A stretch of DNA of 64,000 nt, taken from NCBI GenBank assembly GCA_900556605.1, contig USPC01000002.1, positions 31,938 to 95,937 on the forward strand, given 5' to 3'. The notes beneath the pieces are model-generated. The model saw nothing but the letters and a program-made list of their open reading frames with translations. It did not search any database and was not told where the DNA came from. Shown here piece by piece: positions 8,003 through 17,630 of this stretch; the first letter of the stretch is position 1; every line of letters begins with the position of its first letter. This stretch comes from an uncultured Collinsella sp. GTDB lineage: Bacteria > Actinomycetota > Coriobacteriia > Coriobacteriales > Coriobacteriaceae. Both the position numbers and the translations under genes were made by a program.

Positions 8003-10099
8003 ATGGCAGACGCTAAGGATTTCCTGTTTGAGATCGGTACGGAAGAAATGCCCTCCGCACCGCTGAACAATGCCGTCAAGCAGCTTGGCACCATGATCGC
8101 CAAGGGTCTCGACGAGGCCGGCCTGGCCCACGGCGAGGTCCGCGTGATCTCGAGCCCGCGCCGCCTGGCTGCGCTCGTTGCCGACGTCGCCACCGCGACC
8201 GACGAGGTTCACGAGGTCAAGCGCGGCCCCGCGGCCAACATCGCCTTCGATGCCGACGGTAACGCCACCAAGGCCGCCCAGGGCTTCGCCCGCAAGTGCG
8301 GTGTGGCTGCCGAGGATCTGGTCCGTCGCGTGGACACCGACGGCCGTGAGTACGTCTTTGCCGAGAAGAACATCCCTTCCGCCCCGGCCACCCCGATCCT
8401 GACGGCCCTGTGCGAGAAGACTATCGCTGGCCTGCAGTGGCCCAACTACCGCTCTCAGCGCTGGGGTCACGAGCATGCGACCTTTGTTCGTCCGGTCCGC
8501 TGGATCTGCTGCCTTCTGGGCGAGGACGTTGTGCCCGTGTCGTTTGCCGACGTGACGAGTGGCAACACCACGCGTGGTCATCGCGTGCTTGGCCCCGGTG
8601 ACCATGTGGTCGCCAGCCCCGCCGTCTACGAGCAGGTGCTCGAGGACGCCGGCGTGCTTTCTGCCGAGCGCCGTCGCGAGGCCATCCTTGCCGGTATCGC
8701 CGAGGTCGAGGCTGCCCGTCCCGGCTGCCATGTCGATACGCCCAAGAAGGTCTTTGAGGAGGTCATCAACCTCTGCGAGTGGCCGACGGTGCTCGTCGGT
8801 ACCTTCGATGAGGAGTTCCTCAAGGTCCCGCACGAGATCATCTGCGAGTCCATGCTCACCAACCAGCGCTACTTCCCGATCTATGACGGCGAGGGCAAGC
8901 TCACGCGTGAGTTCGTGGTTGTTTCCAACAGCAAGCCCGAGAACGCCGAGCGCGTGATCGACGGCAACGAGCGCGTCGTGCGCGCCCGTCTGGACGACGC
9001 CAAGTTCTTCTACGAGGAGGACCTGAAGATTTCCCTCGACGAGTTCCGTGAGCGTCTGGCCAAGGTCGCCTTCCAGGAGAAGCTCGGTAGCGTGCTCGCC
9101 AAGTCCGAGCGCATCGAGCAGCTCGCGCTCGCTATCGCCCGCGAGGCTCATCTGGGCGCCCACCTTGCCGCCGATGCCGCTCGCGCCGCGCACCTGTGCA
9201 AGGCCGACCTGGTGTCTAACGCCGTCGTCGAGTTCACGAGCCAGCAGGGCGTGATGGGCGGTTATTACGCGACCGCGATGGGGGAGAACGACGAGGTCGC
9301 CCACGCCATCCGCGATCACTACCGTCCCCGCTTTGCCGGTGATGAGCTGCCCGAGGGCACCGCTGGCTGCATCGTGGCCTGCGCTGACAAGCTCGATACC
9401 ATCGCCGGTATCTTTGCCATTGGCGAGCCCCCGACCGGCTCTTCGGACCCCTACGCGCTGCGTCGTGCCGCTATCGGCATCATCAACATCCTGCGCGACC
9501 GCCTGCCGATCGACCCCACGTCGCTCATCGACTTCGCCCTCGAGCTCTACAGTGAGCAGGGCATTGAGTTCGACGCCGCCGAGGTCGCCCAGCAGGTTCG
9601 TGACTTCTTCCATGGCCGCCTGGTGAGCATGGCCCGCGACGAAAAGGTCCCGGCCGATACCGTTGCCGCCGTCTCCGCGGTGCACATCATCGCTCCGTCC
9701 GTCTTCTTCGCCCGCTGCGCCGCCCTCGACGAGGCCCGCAAGAACGATGCCGAGACCTTTGACAACCTGGCTACGGCCTATGCCCGTGCTGCGCATATCT
9801 CCAAGCCCGAGCTGGGCGCGGAGTATGACCGCAGCCTGATGGGCGAGGCCGAGCTCGCGCTCGCCGATGCTTCCGAGGCCGCTCAGACCGCCGTCGATGC
9901 CGCCCTTGCTGCCGAGGACTACCCGGCCGCATTTGCCGCCCTCGCCGCCCTGCGTGCCCCCATCGACCGCTTCTTCGACGAGGTTATGGTCATGGACAAG
10001 GACGAGCAGCTCCGCGATAATCGCCTTAAGCTGCTCAACCGCTTCGAGGCCGTTTTCTCCGGCATCGCCAACATCGGTGAACTTGCCCGCAAAAAGTAA
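8003..10099 (+). CDS. glyS: Glycine--tRNA ligase beta subunit
   Basis: Beta chain of bacterial glycyl-tRNA synthetase, which carries the tRNA-binding and HD-like regions. The N-terminus FLFEIGTEEMPSAPLNNAVK is canonical. Further conserved segments are RWGHEHATFVRPVRWI, TRGHRVLGP and the C-terminal FFDEVMVMDKDEQLRDNRL. The length of 698 residues is normal. The ATG at 8003 follows the glyQ stop by 3 bases. Strong codon bias leaves a very long open frame on the opposite strand, which is not a gene. Confidence 0.97.
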   Translation: MADAKDFLFEIGTEEMPSAPLNNAVKQLGTMIAKGLDEAGLAHGEVRVISSPRRLAALVADVATATDEVHEVKRGPAANIAFDADGNATKAAQGFARKCGVAAEDLVRRVDTDGREYVFAEKNIPSAPATPILTALCEKTIAGLQWPNYRSQRWGHEHATFVRPVRWICCLLGEDVVPVSFADVTSGNTTRGHRVLGPGDHVVASPAVYEQVLEDAGVLSAERRREAILAGIAEVEAARPGCHVDTPKKVFEEVINLCEWPTVLVGTFDEEFLKVPHEIICESMLTNQRYFPIYDGEGKLTREFVVVSNSKPENAERVIDGNERVVRARLDDAKFFYEEDLKISLDEFRERLAKVAFQEKLGSVLAKSERIEQLALAIAREAHLGAHLAADAARAAHLCKADLVSNAVVEFTSQQGVMGGYYATAMGENDEVAHAIRDHYRPRFAGDELPEGTAGCIVACADKLDTIAGIFAIGEPPTGSSDPYALRRAAIGIINILRDRLPIDPTSLIDFALELYSEQGIEFDAAEVAQQVRDFFHGRLVSMARDEKVPADTVAAVSAVHIIAPSVFFARCAALDEARKNDAETFDNLATAYARAAHISKPELGAEYDRSLMGEAELALADASEAAQTAVDAALAAEDYPAAFAALAALRAPIDRFFDEVMVMDKDEQLRDNRLKLLNRFEAVFSGIANIGELARKK

Positions 10100-10133
10100 G
10101 CCAGCCTGCGCATAAGCGCAAAAGGAGCCCCGC

Positions 10134-11000
10134 ATGGATTGCCCGGTCACCGCTCGTCCCACCGTTATCGTTATCTCCGACTCGCTCGGCGATACCGCTT
10201 GTGAGGTGGTGCTTGCGGCGTCCGGGCAATTTGATGAAGGGGCTTTTCATCTCTTGCGCCTGCCCAAGGTGAACTCTGTGGAGCAGGTTAAATCGTTTGT
10301 GGGCCCGCGTGTCGATGCAGACCATCGCGATATTGCCGTGTTCCATACCATTGTCGATCCGGCGCTTCGCGCCCGCGTGCTCGATTACCTGGGTATGCTG
10401 CATATCCGCTCGGTCGACCTGATCGGCCCGACGCTCGCCGTGCTGTCGTCGCTCATTGGCGTGCCGCCCAAGGGCGTCGCGGGCGTGATTCACAAAACCG
10501 ATGACCGCTATTTCCATCGTATCGAGGCCATGGAGTATTTCGTTGAGCACGATGATGGGCGCGGCTGCGACGATCTGTCGGGTGCCGATATCGTGCTGCT
10601 GGGCGTATCCCGTACGTCCAAGACGCCGCTGTCGATGTATCTGGCCTATCAAGGTTACAAGGTTGCCAATGTTCCTTTGGCCCATGGCATGGAGCCGCCG
10701 AAGTCAATTTACGAGGTCGACCCGATGCGCCTGTTCGGCCTGGTTTCAACCGTCGACGTTATTTCTGAGATTCGCGATAGCCGCTTAGGCGATGATTACG
10801 CGCGCGCCGTCGCCGGCTCCTATGCCGAGCCTGAGAGTGTTCGCAGCGAGCTCGAGGAAGCCCGTGCCCTCATGAAGCGCCTGGGCTGCTTTGTGGTGCG
10901 TACCGACGGCAAGGCCATCGAGGAAAGCGCTGCCGAGATCATTAGCCACTTGGAGGAAATCCAAGAAGCCCGTGCCCGCCGCGCCGCCCGTCGAGCCTAA
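10134..11000 (+). CDS. ppsR: Pyruvate, phosphate dikinase regulatory protein (PDRP)
   Basis: Bifunctional kinase/phosphorylase of the DUF299 family that reversibly phosphorylates a threonine of PPDK near the catalytic His. The family N-terminus IVISDSLGDTACEV and the P-loop-like motif GVSRTSKTPLSMYLAYQGYK are present, as is the helical segment SAEIISHL-type region at the C-terminus. The length of 288 residues is normal. AAGGAG precedes the ATG. It lies directly upstream of ppdK, its substrate, which supports PDRP over the related PEP-synthase regulator. Confidence 0.93.
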   Translation: MDCPVTARPTVIVISDSLGDTACEVVLAASGQFDEGAFHLLRLPKVNSVEQVKSFVGPRVDADHRDIAVFHTIVDPALRARVLDYLGMLHIRSVDLIGPTLAVLSSLIGVPPKGVAGVIHKTDDRYFHRIEAMEYFVEHDDGRGCDDLSGADIVLLGVSRTSKTPLSMYLAYQGYKVANVPLAHGMEPPKSIYEVDPMRLFGLVSTVDVISEIRDSRLGDDYARAVAGSYAEPESVRSELEEARALMKRLGCFVVRTDGKAIEESAAEIISHLEEIQEARARRAARRA

Positions 11001-11249
11001 TAGTAGCAGCATTTTGATAAAGCGATTTAGCAAAAATATCGCATCTGACCTGCACTTTCTTACAGTGGTATCTTCATAAGGTAACCACCTTTACCTACCG
11101 TTTACCGCCGCATTTATCACGTTTACCAAACCCCTCGCCCTCTACGCAAGCCCGCTCAACGTCCGCCGTATAGTTCCCTCACGGCCCGCATCCGGCGGGT
11201 CGATTCGTCACCACGGTCGTGCGCGAGAGCGCATGAAAGGGGAAGTATC

Positions 11250-13998
11250 GTGAGCGATTGCAAGAGGGTTTACCGTTTTGGAACCGACGCCCAGGGCACC
11301 TGTGTCACTGAGGGCGACAAGTCCATGAACTTTGTGCTTGGCGGCAAGGGCGCAAACCTTGCCGAGATGAGCCGCATCGGCCTGCCGGTTCCCGGTGGTT
11401 TTACCATTACCTGCCAGACCTGTGTCGAGTACTCCGGCGCCGGCAACGTCTGGCCCGAAGGCGCACTCGATGAGATCGTTGCCGCCGAGGCCGACCTCGA
11501 GGCCCGCTGCGGCAAGAAGCTCGGCGACGCCTCCGACCCGCTGCTCGTGTCGGTTCGCTCGGGCGCTCCGTTCTCCATGCCCGGCATGATGGACACGGTC
11601 CTCAACTTGGGCCTCAACGACGACTCCGTTCAGGGTCTAATCGCCCAGACGCAAAACCCGCGTTTTGCCTGGGATAGCTACCGCCGCTTTATCCAGATGT
11701 TCTCCAACGTCGTTATGGGTGTCGATGCCGACCTGTTCGAGAACGCGCTGACCCAGGCACGCCTGGTCGCAGGCGCTCGCGTCGATTCCGAGCTTTCGGC
11801 CGAGGACCTGCAGGAGCTCGTGGAGACCTTTAAGGGCATCTTCTCCGAGAACGTCGAGGCCGCCCTGTATCCCGAGCTCGAGGTCGCCGACGGCAAGCCC
11901 ATCTTCCCGCACGATCCGGAGCTCCAGCTGCGCCTTGCCATCCAGGCCGTCTTTGGCAGCTGGATGAACGAGCGCGCCTGCATCTACCGCAAGCAGCATG
12001 GCATTTCTGACGAGCTCGGCACCGCCGTCAACGTGCAGGCTATGGCCTTTGGCAACAAGGGGGAGACCTCTGCGACCGGCGTCGCTTTTACGCGCAACCC
12101 GGCCGACGGCACCAAGGAGTTCTATGGTGACTTTTTGGTTAATGCCCAGGGCGAGGATGTCGTCGCCGGCATCCGCAACACCGAGCCCATCGCCGACCTC
12201 AAGAACACTCCGGGTCTCGAGTCTGCAGGTGAGGAACTCGAGCGCGTGTTCCTGACACTCGAGGATCATTACCGCGATATGTGCGATATCGAGTTCACCA
12301 TCGAGCAGGGCAAGCTCTGGATGCTCCAGACCCGCGTGGGCAAGCGCACTGCCACCGCTGCCCTGCGCATCGCCATCGAAATGGTCGAGGAGGGCCTGAT
12401 CACCCGCGAGGAGGCCGTGAGCCGCATCGACCCCGCGCAGCTCGACCAGCTCCTGCATCCGCAGTTCGACGCCTCCAAGAAGTACGAGGTTCTAGCCAGC
12501 GGTCTTAACGCCAGCCCTGGGGCCGCCGTGGGCGAGGTCGTGTTCTCGAGTGACGATGCCGTCGCGCGCCAACGAGGGTCATAAGGTCATTCTGGTTCGC
12601 TGGGAGACCAACCCCGATGACCTGAAGGGCATGGTCGCTGCCGAGGGTATCCTGACCAGCCACGGTGGCAAGACGAGCCATGCCGCCGTTATCGCTCGCG
12701 GTATGGGTACGCCCTGCGTCTGCGGCGTCGAGCGCTTCCATATCGACGCCGCCGAGAAGGTCGTGCGCATCGATGGCAGCGACCGCGTGCTGCATGGGGG
12801 CGATGTCATCTCCATCGACGGCACCCAGGGTATCGTCGTCGACGGCGCTGTCGATCTGGTTTCGGCCGAGCTCACCGGCGACCTGGACACCATCCTGTCC
12901 TGGGCCGACGAGATTCGCCTGGACGAGACCGTCGGCCACGCCAACCATGTGCGCGTCAACGCTGACAATCCCGAGGATGCCGAGCTCGCGCTCGAGTTTG
13001 GTGCCGAGGCTATTGGCCTGTGCCGCACCGAGCACATGTTCCTGGGCGACCGCAAGAACATCATCCAGAGCTTTATCTTGTCCGATGATGAGGCCGTGAA
13101 GCAGCAGGCCCTCGCCGACCTGCTCAAGGTTCAGACCGAGGACTTCCTGGCGATGTTCAAGACCATGTCCGGTCGCGATGTGGTCGTTCGCCTGCTCGAT
13201 CCGCCGCTGCACGAGTTCCTGGATAATCCGCGTGAGCTCGAGGTCGCCATCACCAAGAAGGAAGCCGCTGACGCCAACGAGGAAGAGCTTGCCGCTCTGC
13301 GCACCCGTCTGCGTCGTATCGACGGCATGGTCGAGTCCAACCCGATGCTCGGCCTGCGCGGTGTGCGCCTGTCCGTCGTCTTTAGCGATCTGCCGCTCAT
13401 GCAGGTTCGCGCAGTGGCCACGGCTGCTGCCCGCCTTATCAAGGAGGGCGTCGACCCGCGCCCCGAGATCATGGTTCCGCTCGTTTCCATTACGGCCGAG
13501 CACGTTCAGACTCGCGAGGTCATCGAGCGCGTGATCGCCGAGGTTTCCGCCGAGGAGGGCGTCGAGCTCAATATTCCCGTGGGCACGATGCTCGAGCTGC
13601 CGCGTGCCTGCATGGTTGCCGACGAGATCGCGCAGCACGCCGACTTCTTCTGCTTTGGCACCAACGACCTCACGCAGACGACCTTCGGCTTCTCTCGAGA
13701 CGATGCCGAGGCCAAGTTCATCCCGCTGTACATGCACAAGAAGATTCTGAAGGACAACCCCTTCGAGACCATCGACTCGGCGGTACTGGAGCTGGTGCGC
13801 ATGGCCGTCGAGAAGGGTCGGGCCACCAACCCCGACATGCACTTTGGCGTGTGCGGCGAGCACGGCGGCGACCCCAAGTCCATCAAGGGCCTGTTCAACG
13901 TGGCCGACGTTGACTACGTGTCCTGCTCGCCCTACCGCGTGCCCCTCGCACGCCTGGCTGCCGCCCAGGCCAAGCTCGAGGCGAAGCGCTCCGCCTAA
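11250..13998 (+). pseudogene. ppdK: Pyruvate, phosphate dikinase, interrupted by a frameshift
   Basis: PPDK interconverts pyruvate, ATP and phosphate with PEP, AMP and PPi. Two overlapping frames encode the full protein: 11250-12584 holds the ATP-grasp domain and ends just after SPGAAVGEVVFSSDDAVAR; 12550-13998 holds the phosphohistidine domain (catalytic His in GGKTSHAAVIARG) and the PEP-binding barrel (ending with CGEHGGDPKSI and SCSPYRVPLARLAAAQ). The break lies in TCGCGCGCC at about 12562-12570. Restoring one CG dinucleotide gives VARANEGHKVILVR in a single frame of about 916 residues. The start is GTG at 11250 with AAAGGGG upstream. It could be a sequencing error, a real null or slippage variant, or two chains. 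Confidence 0.85.
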
Positions 13999-14035
13999 CG
14001 TTTTGGATTTAGACGCCTAGCGTAGCCCCCTTCAT

Positions 14036-14066
14036 GCCGCCCGTCTCGTTCGCGAGGCGGGCGGTT
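14036..14066 (+). terminator. Hairpin terminator after ppdK
   Basis: CCGCCCGTCTCG and CGAGGCGGGCGG pair around a TTCG loop; the downstream T-run is weak. Confidence 0.65.
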
Positions 14067-14110
14067 ATCATGTGCGGGTTTTGTCTTTTTGTCTGCGTAA
14101 AAAATTGTTC

Positions 14111-14138
14111 TTGCAGCAGAAACCCGCGCGTGTATACT
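14111..14138 (+). promoter_or_regulatory. Promoter of rplS
   Basis: TTGCAG (14111-14116) and TATACT (14133-14138) are separated by 16 bases and lie 70 bases upstream of the rplS ATG. Confidence 0.7.
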
Positions 14139-14159
14139 CGAATACGTTTGTTCAACTAC

Positions 14160-14183
14160 GTGCCGGCCAAGGTGGTACGGCAC
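14160..14183 (+). promoter_or_regulatory. rplS leader hairpin
   Basis: GTGCCG (14160-14165) and CGGCAC (14178-14183) form a short stem in the leader, upstream of the ribosome binding site TAAGGA. L19 leaders are regulatory in some bacteria; the role here is inferred. Confidence 0.4.
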
Positions 14184-14207
14184 CTCTAGAAGAGTAAGGA
14201 ATTGCAC

Positions 14208-14549
14208 ATGGATTACATCCGCGCAATCGAGCGTCAGCAGATCCGCGAGGACATTCCTCAGGTTCGCGTCGCCGACAACGTCAAGGTTCACTACCGCATT
14301 AAGGAAGGCGACCGCGAGCGCATCCAGGTCTTCCAGGGCGACGTCATCCGCATGGCCGGCGCCGGTGCCCGCGAGACCTTCACCGTCCGCAAGATGTCCT
14401 TCGGTGTCGGTGTTGAGCGTACCTTCCCGCTTCACAGCCCCAAGATCGCCAAGCTCGAGGTCGTTCGTCATGGTCGCGTCCGTCGTGCCAAGCTGTACTA
14501 CCTCCGCGACAAGGTGGGCAAGGCTGCTCGCATCCCCGAGAAGCGCTAA
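14208..14549 (+). CDS. rplS: 50S ribosomal protein L19
   Basis: Large-subunit protein at the 30S-50S interface. The ATG at 14208, seven bases after TAAGGA, gives [18 protein letters not shown]; a TTG at 14202 in the same frame would add two residues. The core contains [34 protein letters not shown] and [20 protein letters not shown]. The length of 113 residues is normal. It has its own promoter and terminator, unlike the common rpsP-rimM-trmD-rplS operon. Confidence 0.97.
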   Translation: MDYIRAIERQQIREDIPQVRVADNVKVHYRIKEGDRERIQVFQGDVIRMAGAGARETFTVRKMSFGVGVERTFPLHSPKIAKLEVVRHGRVRRAKLYYLRDKVGKAARIPEKR

Positions 14550-14583
14550 GAAGATCGCAGCGTCTGTCCACTCGTTTGGACGT

Positions 14584-14613
14584 AAGGGTCACCTTCGGGT
14601 GGCCCTTCTTTTT
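14584..14613 (+). terminator. Rho-independent terminator after rplS
   Basis: AAGGGTCACC / GGTGGCCCTT pair around a TTCG loop and are followed by CTTTTT. Confidence 0.9.
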
Positions 14614-14642
14614 ATCTGATTTGCATGCAAGGAGGGCCTGGT

Positions 14643-15431
14643 ATGGCCAATATGACGAGCTCGGTTTCGGCATCGCAGGTTGCCGGCGAGCTGGCGAGTG
14701 CCACGTTCGAGGAGATTCCCGCCCTCGTGGAGCATTATCGCGAGGATCCGCGCCAGCAGGTGATCAAGGCTTGTGAACGCGCCCTCAAACGCCATGCTAA
14801 GGAGCTTGCCGAGCGCGAGCGCGTCAACGGCATGTACGAGCTTATGCATGAGCTCGGCGGTGATGGCGTGGTCGTGGGCGTCGACGAGGTGGGCCGTGGC
14901 TCGGTAGCGGGGCCCTTGACCGTGTGTGCCGTGTGCCTTCCGATGGAGCCGCGCATCTGGGGCATCAACGATTCCAAAAAGCTCACGCCGGCGCGCCGCG
15001 AGCTGCTCTCGGTGAAGATTGCCGAGGTGGCGACCGCCATTGGCTTTTGCCATATCGCTCCTGCGGATATTGATGAGATGGGCATGGCCCGCGCCATTCG
15101 GGCCGCTGTCGTGGGCGCGGTTGCTGATACTGGGCTTGAGCCCGATTGCGTGCTTATGGACGGCAACCCTCTGGGTGCCGTGCCCCATGAGCGCGACGTG
15201 GTCAAGGGCGACGCCAAGATCGCCTGCATCGCCGCGGCGTCCATCATGGCCAAGGTCACGCGTGACGAGATGATGGTCGAGTACGACGCCGAGTACCCCG
15301 AGTACCATCTGGCCGAGTCGAAGGGCTATGCGAGCCCCGAGCACATCGAGGCCATTCGCAAACATGGACTTTGTCCGCTGCACCGCGTGAGCTTTTGCGG
15401 AAACTTTTTGCAGACTGAGCGCCTTTTCTAG
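14643..15431 (+). CDS. rnhB: Ribonuclease HII
   Basis: Removes misincorporated ribonucleotides and RNA from RNA/DNA hybrids. The catalytic motif GVDEVGRGSVAGPL lies near residue 79, and the further acidic residues are in VLMDGNPLG and KGDAKIACIAAASIMAKVTR. The ATG at 14643 follows AAGGAGGG; the upstream ATG at 14625 lies before the Shine-Dalgarno and is rejected. The roughly 75-residue N-terminal helical extension before the catalytic core is found in several Gram-positive RNases HII. A strong terminator follows. Confidence 0.95.
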   Translation: MANMTSSVSASQVAGELASATFEEIPALVEHYREDPRQQVIKACERALKRHAKELAERERVNGMYELMHELGGDGVVVGVDEVGRGSVAGPLTVCAVCLPMEPRIWGINDSKKLTPARRELLSVKIAEVATAIGFCHIAPADIDEMGMARAIRAAVVGAVADTGLEPDCVLMDGNPLGAVPHERDVVKGDAKIACIAAASIMAKVTRDEMMVEYDAEYPEYHLAESKGYASPEHIEAIRKHGLCPLHRVSFCGNFLQTERLF

Positions 15432-15481
15432 GTCAATTGTGGAGACAGGGACCTCTGGGGGTTTTATAAACCTGCTGGTAG

Positions 15482-15523
15482 CGGGCCGTATGCAACACCA
15501 TTGTTGCGTACGGCCCGTTTTTT
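15482..15523 (+). terminator. Rho-independent terminator after rnhB
   Basis: CGGGCCGTATGCAAC and GTTGCGTACGGCCCG form a near-perfect 15-bp stem with loop ACCATT, followed by six T. Confidence 0.95.
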
Positions 15524-15621
15524 GACGGCATTTGGTCAGCTTTTGGTTTGCTTCCGGTACTTACCCGCATGAAAGGTGCCCTCATCATCGGGGCAATGCA
15601 GTGTGCGGGAAAGGAGACCCC

Positions 15622-16107
15622 ATGAGTGCCGCAAGCAAAAAGAGCAAGACGCAGCAGCTCAAGGAGCGTTGGGAAAACGGCGAGCTCGACTCCGGGGCGA
15701 TGACGCCCGAGTTTATCAAGGGGCTCAGTCCCCGCGAGCTGGGCATGCTGGGCGAGCTGATCACCATCGACTACTTTAACGAGCGCGGCTACACCTTGAT
15801 GGAGCAGGGCTATCGTTGCACCGAGGGCGAGGCCGATCTGGTGCTGCTCGATGAGCTCGACGATGTCGTGGTAATGGCCGAGGTCAAGACCAGACGCGTT
15901 GCACTGGATTGCAGCACGAGGGTCTTTCCGGAGGAGGCCGTGGACGCCCAAAAGCAACGCCGCTACCGCCGCATCGCAAGTTGTTATCTCATGGAGCACT
16001 ATCCGCTCAAGGCAATCCGCTTCGATGCCGTGGGCGTCACCATTCGCGGCGGGCATATCGCCGAGATCGAGCACCAGTACAATGCGTTCGATTGGCAGGT
16101 GTCGTGA
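15622..16107 (+). CDS. yraN: YraN/UPF0102 family nuclease-fold protein
   Basis: Small protein with a restriction-endonuclease-like (PD-(D/E)xK) fold, often encoded next to rnhB and comM; its role is unproven. The core motifs are GELITIDYFNERGYTLMEQG, then EGEADLVLLD and VMAEVKTR, giving the Glu-Asp...Glu-x-Lys set. The first 40 residues (Lys/Ser-rich, then GLSPRELGMLGE) are longer than usual. The ATG at 15622 follows GAAAGGAG. The stop overlaps the comM start (TGATG), implying translational coupling. Confidence 0.88.
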   Translation: MSAASKKSKTQQLKERWENGELDSGAMTPEFIKGLSPRELGMLGELITIDYFNERGYTLMEQGYRCTEGEADLVLLDELDDVVVMAEVKTRRVALDCSTRVFPEEAVDAQKQRRYRRIASCYLMEHYPLKAIRFDAVGVTIRGGHIAEIEHQYNAFDWQVS

Positions 16108-17630
16108 TGGCGTTCGAAACTTTTGCCGTTCACGCAGCCTGTATCCGCGGCGTCGAGGCGATTCCCGTCACGGTCGAGGTTTCGCTTGCGGGCGGCATCC
16201 CGGGCATCCAGATGCTCGGCATCCCGAGTATGGAGGTCATGGAGTCGCGCGGGCGCATTCGCTGTGCGATGCGCTCTGCCGGATTCGAGATCCCGCGCTC
16301 GGGCATTACGGTCAATCTGGCACCGGGCGATATCCGAAAGACCGGTAGCGGTTTTGACCTGCCGATAGCCATTGCGGTGCTTGCGGCCGATGGGCAGATT
16401 CCACGCGACAATCTCGACCGCTGCCTCATTGCCGGCGAGCTCGGCTTGGATGGCACGGTGCTTCCCGTCAAGGGCGAAGTGGCGTTTCAGCTGCTGGCTC
16501 GCGACATGGGGCTGTCTTTTATCGCCGGCAGGTCCGACCAGCATGTTCCGCTCGCGGGGGTCGATTGCGGTTTTATCGATCATCTGTCGCAGCTTGCCCG
16601 CGGTATGGGCGAGGCAGCTCGGCATTATTTGGATTCCGAGGGCGTCGAGGCCTCCTTTGAGCCCGAGCTCGATTATGCCGACGTGTTGGGGCAGGAGGTC
16701 GCCAAGCGCGGCATGGCGCTTGCGGCGGCAGGGGAGCTGGGCTTGCTTATGATTGGGTCTCCGGGATCGGGCAAGACCATGCTTGCGCGCCGCATGACGG
16801 GTATCTTGCCTGAGCTTTCCGTCGAGGATCAGCAGGAGGCGCTTTGCATTCATTCGGTCTTGGGTGAGAACATCGATGGCCTGCTTGCGGGGCATCGGCC
16901 GTTTCGTAGTCCCCATCACAGCATTTCGACTGCGAGCCTTATTGGCGGAGGGCGCCCGGTGCATCCGGGCGAGATCAGCCTTGCCCATGGCGGCGTGCTC
17001 TTTTTGGACGAGCTTGCCGAGTTTCCCACCGGTGTGCTGCAGACGCTTCGTCAGCCTATCGAGCGCGGCTATGTCAGGATCGTGCGCGTCGACGGCGCCT
17101 TTACGTTTCCCTCGCGCTTTCAGCTGCTTGCGGCGAGCAATCCCTGTCCCTGCGGCTTTTTGGGCGATCGCGAGGTCCCGTGTCGCTGCTCGGCATCGAT
17201 GGTCGAGCGCTATCGGTCCAAGTTGCGCGGTCCCTTGGCCGACCGCATCGACCTGATGATCGACGTGACCCGCCCTGATCCACAGGTGATTATCGAGGGC
17301 GCCGAGGGCATGTCGTCGGCCGAGCTGCGCGACTATGTTGTCCGCGGTAGGGCTTTTCGTGCCTGGCGCGAGACCCATATGGACGATCCGGACGCCGAGG
17401 CCGAGGCTGCCGAGCCCCGCTCTATCGATGGTGTTGTATCGACCTTCGCGCTTGATCAGGCGGCGGAAACGTGCGTACTTGGCCTGTCGAAGCGCACACA
17501 TCTCACGGGGCGCGGCATCGTGCGTCTGGTGCGCATCGCGCGCACGATTGCCGATGTCGCTGAAAGTGAGCGGGTGACGCAAGATCATGTGCTCGAGGCC
17601 GCGATGTATCAGGGAAGGAGGGATCAGTGA
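16107..17630 (+). CDS. comM: YifB/ComM-family Mg-chelatase-like AAA+ ATPase
   Basis: AAA+ ATPase; in Vibrio, ComM is a helicase that promotes branch migration during natural transformation. The N-terminal domain (AVHAACIRGVEAIPVTVEVS, PGIQMLGIPS) is followed by Walker A GSPGSGKTML, the PHHSIS motif, Walker B LFLDELAEFP and the Cys-rich AASNPCPCGFLGD. The C-terminal lid ends in AAMYQGRRDQ. The 507 residues match the family. The ATG at 16107 overlaps the yraN stop. The place before dprA supports a DNA-uptake role. Confidence 0.93.
   Translation: MAFETFAVHAACIRGVEAIPVTVEVSLAGGIPGIQMLGIPSMEVMESRGRIRCAMRSAGFEIPRSGITVNLAPGDIRKTGSGFDLPIAIAVLAADGQIPRDNLDRCLIAGELGLDGTVLPVKGEVAFQLLARDMGLSFIAGRSDQHVPLAGVDCGFIDHLSQLARGMGEAARHYLDSEGVEASFEPELDYADVLGQEVAKRGMALAAAGELGLLMIGSPGSGKTMLARRMTGILPELSVEDQQEALCIHSVLGENIDGLLAGHRPFRSPHHSISTASLIGGGRPVHPGEISLAHGGVLFLDELAEFPTGVLQTLRQPIERGYVRIVRVDGAFTFPSRFQLLAASNPCPCGFLGDREVPCRCSASMVERYRSKLRGPLADRIDLMIDVTRPDPQVIIEGAEGMSSAELRDYVVRGRAFRAWRETHMDDPDAEAEAAEPRSIDGVVSTFALDQAAETCVLGLSKRTHLTGRGIVRLVRIARTIADVAESERVTQDHVLEAAMYQGRRDQ

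Noticed and set aside
7097-10162. A 1021-residue open frame on the minus strand across glyQ and glyS
   Set aside because: It is the mirror of strongly GC-biased codons in two certain genes; its translation is low-complexity Leu/Gly/His-rich text with no family motif.
12550-13998. Second half of PPDK as an independent gene
   Set aside because: It has no separate ribosome binding site, begins inside the upstream frame and continues the PPDK family alignment without a gap, so one interrupted gene is the simpler reading.
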